Origin: an uncultured Bacilli bacterium
GTDB taxonomy: Bacteria; Bacillota_I; Bacilli_A; RF39; UBA660
DNA: 64,000 nucleotides
Direction of reading: 5' to 3'
Assembly (NCBI GenBank): GCA_934101115.1
Contig: CAKOPW010000001.1
Span: forward strand, 1 to 64,000
Within the stretch, counting starts at the first letter, position 1, and every line of letters starts with the position of its first letter. Both the position numbers and the translations under genes were made by a program. Below the pieces are notes generated by a model. It did no database searches and was not told the origin of the DNA. It was given only the letters and a program-made list of their open reading frames with translations. Positions 61,142 through 64,000 of the stretch are shown piece after piece.

Positions 61142-62041
61142 TCATTTACTGAACAGTTTTTTTAAAGCTTGTATATCTCTTTCTGCTATTTCTAAAATGT
61201 CTTTATTTGCTTCATAAAAAGTTGTATATAAATCTATTTGTTCAAGATACTCTTTATAATTTTGTTCTAACGATTCTACTTCATTTAAATCTGTTCTACT
61301 TGCATAATCATATATTTGGATTTGAGGAAAAGATGTGTATATCTTATCTTTAACTTCCTTTTTGGTAATTTTTTCGTATGGTATAAAAAAATGCAACCAA
61401 TTCGCTTCTAATAAATCTGGATAAAAAGTGGTATATACAGCATGTTGAGCTAAATCAAATAGATAAGTTTTGTCTGTGGTATTCACGCTTGTAACCATAT
61501 GATTTCCAGCAGAAATATCTATACTTCTAACATCACATTGTAATTCTATTTCTGTAATACTACTTTTGCGAACTGAAAAATACTCTTCAATATATTGTTT
61601 TGCTTCACTATGAGATTTAGTTTTTAGCAAATCTTCTCCATTTGGAATACAATTAAGAAAACCAATCATTACTGAACTATCATAACCAAGTAAGCTATAT
61701 ATCTTTTGTAAAAATACGGATCCGTGTCGACATACTCCATGACCATTTAAGAAAAATTTGTGTTTTACTAAGATTTCTAAACTTCTATTAGGTACCTTAT
61801 TTGAAAGACGTTCATTCCATTCGTTTTTATTATACGAAAAACAGCCATTTTGACACATTAAACTCACAACAACCCAAATGTCTAGTATGTCATTAGCTTT
61901 TAATTGTTTTAAGGTGGCTACGGTATGAGAAATTATGGCGTTATAAATATTTTCTAACTCATCATTATACCTTTTTATGTCTGCTTTCTTGCTACTGGTT
62001 ACACGATATAGATTTTTTTGAAATAGATTTTTTAAATTCAT
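61142..62041 (-). CDS. Transglutaminase-like protein, paralogue 4 (soluble)
   Basis: This 299-residue member has no hydrophobic N-terminus. Triad: Cys104 in NGHGVCRHGSVFLQKIYSLLGYDS, His181 in AGNHMVTSVN and Asp196 in YLFDLAQHAVY. ATG 62041 is used because GAGAGG precedes it. It is the first of the cluster to be transcribed and lies 82 nt below mscL. Helical C-terminal arm as in the others. Confidence 0.8.
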   Translation of the reverse strand: MNLKNLFQKNLYRVTSSKKADIKRYNDELENIYNAIISHTVATLKQLKANDILDIWVVVSLMCQNGCFSYNKNEWNERLSNKVPNRSLEILVKHKFFLNGHGVCRHGSVFLQKIYSLLGYDSSVMIGFLNCIPNGEDLLKTKSHSEAKQYIEEYFSVRKSSITEIELQCDVRSIDISAGNHMVTSVNTTDKTYLFDLAQHAVYTTFYPDLLEANWLHFFIPYEKITKKEVKDKIYTSFPQIQIYDYASRTDLNEVESLEQNYKEYLEQIDLYTTFYEANKDILEIAERDIQALKKLFSK

Positions 62042-62112
62042 ATGAACAACCTCTCGTTTAAACATAAAAATATTATATGAAATTAATCTGTTGTTGTCTA
62101 GCAGTCAAAATA

Positions 62113-62140
62113 AAAAGTAGCATTATTTTTTGCTACTTTT
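62113..62140 (-). terminator. Terminator after mscL
   Basis: On the minus strand the stem AAAGTAGCA/TGCTACTTT is followed by T5. It overlaps the end of mscL. Confidence 0.8.
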
Positions 62141-62587
62141 CTTCTTATCTTCTTTTAATAAATCTCTTATTTCTTTTAAAAGTTTTACTTCATCACTTTC
62201 AACTTTTTTAACTTCTTTTGCTTCTTCTTTTTTGCCAAAATCTTTTAGCTTGTTAAAAAATTTAACAATTAAGAAGATTACAAAAGCCATTATAATGAAA
62301 TTGATAACATCAGTTAAGAAAGCTCCATATCTTAAATGAAGATTCCATATATTTAAAGTGAATTGATTGAAATTAACTTCTGAAAAGCATCCTAATATTG
62401 GTGAAATAATGTTATCAGTTAAGCTTGTAACAAGGCCTTGAAAAGCGGAACCAATAAGAACACCAACTGCTAAATCAAGTACACTTCCTTTTAGAATAAA
62501 TGATTTGAACTCATTTACAAACTTACTTTCTTTTTCAGTTAATTTCTTTATATTCTTTTTAGCAGCTTCACGAGTTTCTTCTTTCAT
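62123..62587 (-). CDS. mscL: Large-conductance mechanosensitive channel
   Basis: MscL opens under membrane tension to release solutes. The 154-residue protein has the signature FKSFILKGSVLDLAVGVLIGSAFQGLVTSLTDNIISPIL in helix 1 and a second helix (about 88-110), then a long charged C-terminal helix. It has an N-terminal extension of about 25 residues. The ATG overlaps the alaS stop (TAATG), so it is translationally coupled to alaS. Confidence 0.95.
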   Translation of the reverse strand: MKEETREAAKKNIKKLTEKESKFVNEFKSFILKGSVLDLAVGVLIGSAFQGLVTSLTDNIISPILGCFSEVNFNQFTLNIWNLHLRYGAFLTDVINFIIMAFVIFLIVKFFNKLKDFGKKEEAKEVKKVESDEVKLLKEIRDLLKEDKKKSSKK

Positions 62588-64000
62588 TAGTTCTCCTCGC
62601 TTTCAAGAATGGCTTTAATTCTTCTAATTCCTTGGCTTGATGCTTCTTCTTTTTTGATTACAAAATGTCCAAGTTCTCCAGTATGTTTTACATGTGGGCC
62701 ACCACATAGTTCTTTTGATACATCACCTATTGAATAAACAGTTACGATATCTGGATATTTTTCTATAAACATACATTCAGCACCTGAAGCAATGGCATCA
62801 TCTTTACTCATGCTTTCTACAGTTACTGGTAAATCTTCTTTAATCCATTCGTTTACGATATCTTCAGCACGTTTCTTTTCTTCATCAGTTAACTTGTGAT
62901 CACAGTTGAAGTCAAAACGCATTCTTTCAACAGTTATGTTTGAACCTCTTTGATGAGTGTCACTTCCTAAAACTAATTTTAAAGCAGCATTAAGTAAGTG
63001 TGTTGCAGTATGATAACGCGTTTCAATTTCAGAATTTCCAGCAAGTCCACCTTTAAACTTGGCTGTAGAACCAGCTCTTGATAGTTCTTGGTGAGCTTTA
63101 AAACATTCGTTGTAACCAACAACATCAACTTCAATTCCGCGTTCACTTGCAAGTTCAATTGTTAATTCAAGTGGGAATCCATAAGTATCAAATAAGTGGA
63201 ATGCTGTTTCTCCATCAATAGATTTTGATCCATTACTTACTTTTTTATCGAATTCTTTTAATCCCTTTTCAAGGGTTTTAGCAAATTTTTGCTTTTCGTT
63301 TTTTAGAACATCTAGAACAATATCTTTATTTTCAACTAATTCATCATAGTATTTGGCATATTTATCGATAATCTTTGAAGCAATTTGTTCTTCCCAATTA
63401 GAATTAATATCAATATTTAGATTTCTTGCATGTCTAATTGCTCTTCTTATTAATCTTCTTAAAATGTATCCTTGATCTGTATTGCTTGGTTTAATTCCTG
63501 CAGGATCAGCTGCAATAAATACTGAAGAACGAATGTGATCAGCAATTATACGCATTGATTTTTCATTTCCTTTATATGGAAGATTAGAAATATTTTCAAT
63601 AAGTTCGATAATATCACTCCAAATAGAAGATTCATAGTTATCAAGCTTTCCTTCAAGGATAGATGTAACTCTTTCTACTCCCATTCCAGTATCAACGTTT
63701 TTCTTAGGAAGTTCAGTAATTGAACCATCTTCATGTTTTTCATATTGCATAAAAACATTGTTCCAAATCTCTACCCAACGTTCATCCTCTGGGTCAAAAA
63801 CTTCGGGAATTTCATCCTCACTTCTGAAATAGAAAATTTCAGTATCTCCACCACATGGTCCAGTTTCTCCAGCAATCCAGAAATTATCATCTACAGTTTT
63901 AGCAATTCTTGCTGGTTTTATTCCAAGACTACACCATTTGTTATAACTAACTTCATCAAAAGGAATTAAATCAGATCCAGCAAAGACAGTTACAGCTAGT
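62587..64000 (-). CDS. alaS: Alanyl-tRNA synthetase (C-terminal part, cut by window edge, lacks C-Ala domain)
   Basis: The frame stays open from 64000 (ETGPCGGDTEIFYF, EIWNNVFMQYE) to 62587, so the gene continues beyond the window. Visible parts: the end of the aminoacylation core, the helical tRNA-recognition domain (about 63690-63080), and the editing domain with YHTATHLLNAAL and CGGPHVKHTGELGHF. The protein ends just after GIRRIKAILESE, where full-length AlaRS would continue about 250-300 residues (DHHA1/C-Ala dimerisation domain). The last about 90 residues of the visible part are normal. mscL follows, overlapping. Confidence 0.97.
   Translation of the reverse strand, partial: LAVTVFAGSDLIPFDEVSYNKWCSLGIKPARIAKTVDDNFWIAGETGPCGGDTEIFYFRSEDEIPEVFDPEDERWVEIWNNVFMQYEKHEDGSITELPKKNVDTGMGVERVTSILEGKLDNYESSIWSDIIELIENISNLPYKGNEKSMRIIADHIRSSVFIAADPAGIKPSNTDQGYILRRLIRRAIRHARNLNIDINSNWEEQIASKIIDKYAKYYDELVENKDIVLDVLKNEKQKFAKTLEKGLKEFDKKVSNGSKSIDGETAFHLFDTYGFPLELTIELASERGIEVDVVGYNECFKAHQELSRAGSTAKFKGGLAGNSEIETRYHTATHLLNAALKLVLGSDTHQRGSNITVERMRFDFNCDHKLTDEEKKRAEDIVNEWIKEDLPVTVESMSKDDAIASGAECMFIEKYPDIVTVYSIGDVSKELCGGPHVKHTGELGHFVIKKEEASSQGIRRIKAILESEEN

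Overview
The window is low-GC, densely packed DNA from a Bacillota (Firmicutes) relative. UGA is a stop (rarA and the small gene ending at 33081 use it). The gene order echoes Bacillus: recU next to a class A PBP, comN beside a SpoVB-like flippase, rel-dtd, rimM-trmD, and 6S RNA-tcdA near rarA. The base composition, compact genes, lineage-specific paralogue families and shortened AlaRS suggest an uncultured, probably host-associated Bacilli lineage (RF39-like). That placement is inference. No tRNA, rRNA, CRISPR array or transposase was seen.

Layout. 1-4.7 kb: a GNAT-like gene, an M29 aminopeptidase, then rpsB and tsf with an unknown gene between them. 4.7-10.9 kb (minus): a PilB/GspE-type ATPase with a long acidic tail, a class A PBP and recU. 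10.9-15.7 kb: engB, a prepilin, der, a membrane protein, a YgjP-like metalloprotease and a SpoU methyltransferase. 15.7-20.3 kb: two tandem genes for large exported glycine-rich proteins, each behind a promoter with a G8 tract; the second is frameshifted at an A8 tract. 20.3-36.2 kb: mostly housekeeping genes (GDPD, rimM, trmD, tig, flippase, comN, rel, dtd, TMEM43-like, uvrC, class B PBP, rpmG, efp). 36.3-39 kb: a regulator, an AT-rich gap, a broken small membrane gene, a ZIP transporter and a 27-residue peptide gene.

39-50.2 kb holds four proteins of an unusual helical family with segments resembling sigma-factor region 4, placed around xerD, rarA and gpsA. 50.3-54.8 kb carries tcdA, a 6S RNA, a small unknown gene, a HerA-like ATPase and pyrimidine-nucleoside phosphorylase. 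54.8-62.1 kb is a minus-strand cluster: an NlpC/P60-like exported enzyme, four paralogues with a transglutaminase-like Cys-His-Asp triad (three with a membrane segment), and a membrane-anchored protein of two homologous halves. mscL and the 3' part of alaS close the window.

The most notable signals are the homopolymer switches on the glycine-rich genes, the transglutaminase-like cluster, the sigma-region-4-like repeat family, and a Rel whose hydrolase site is lost while its synthetase site looks intact. Many genes start just after GGTGAT, which is complementary to the 16S rRNA 3' tail (AUCACC).
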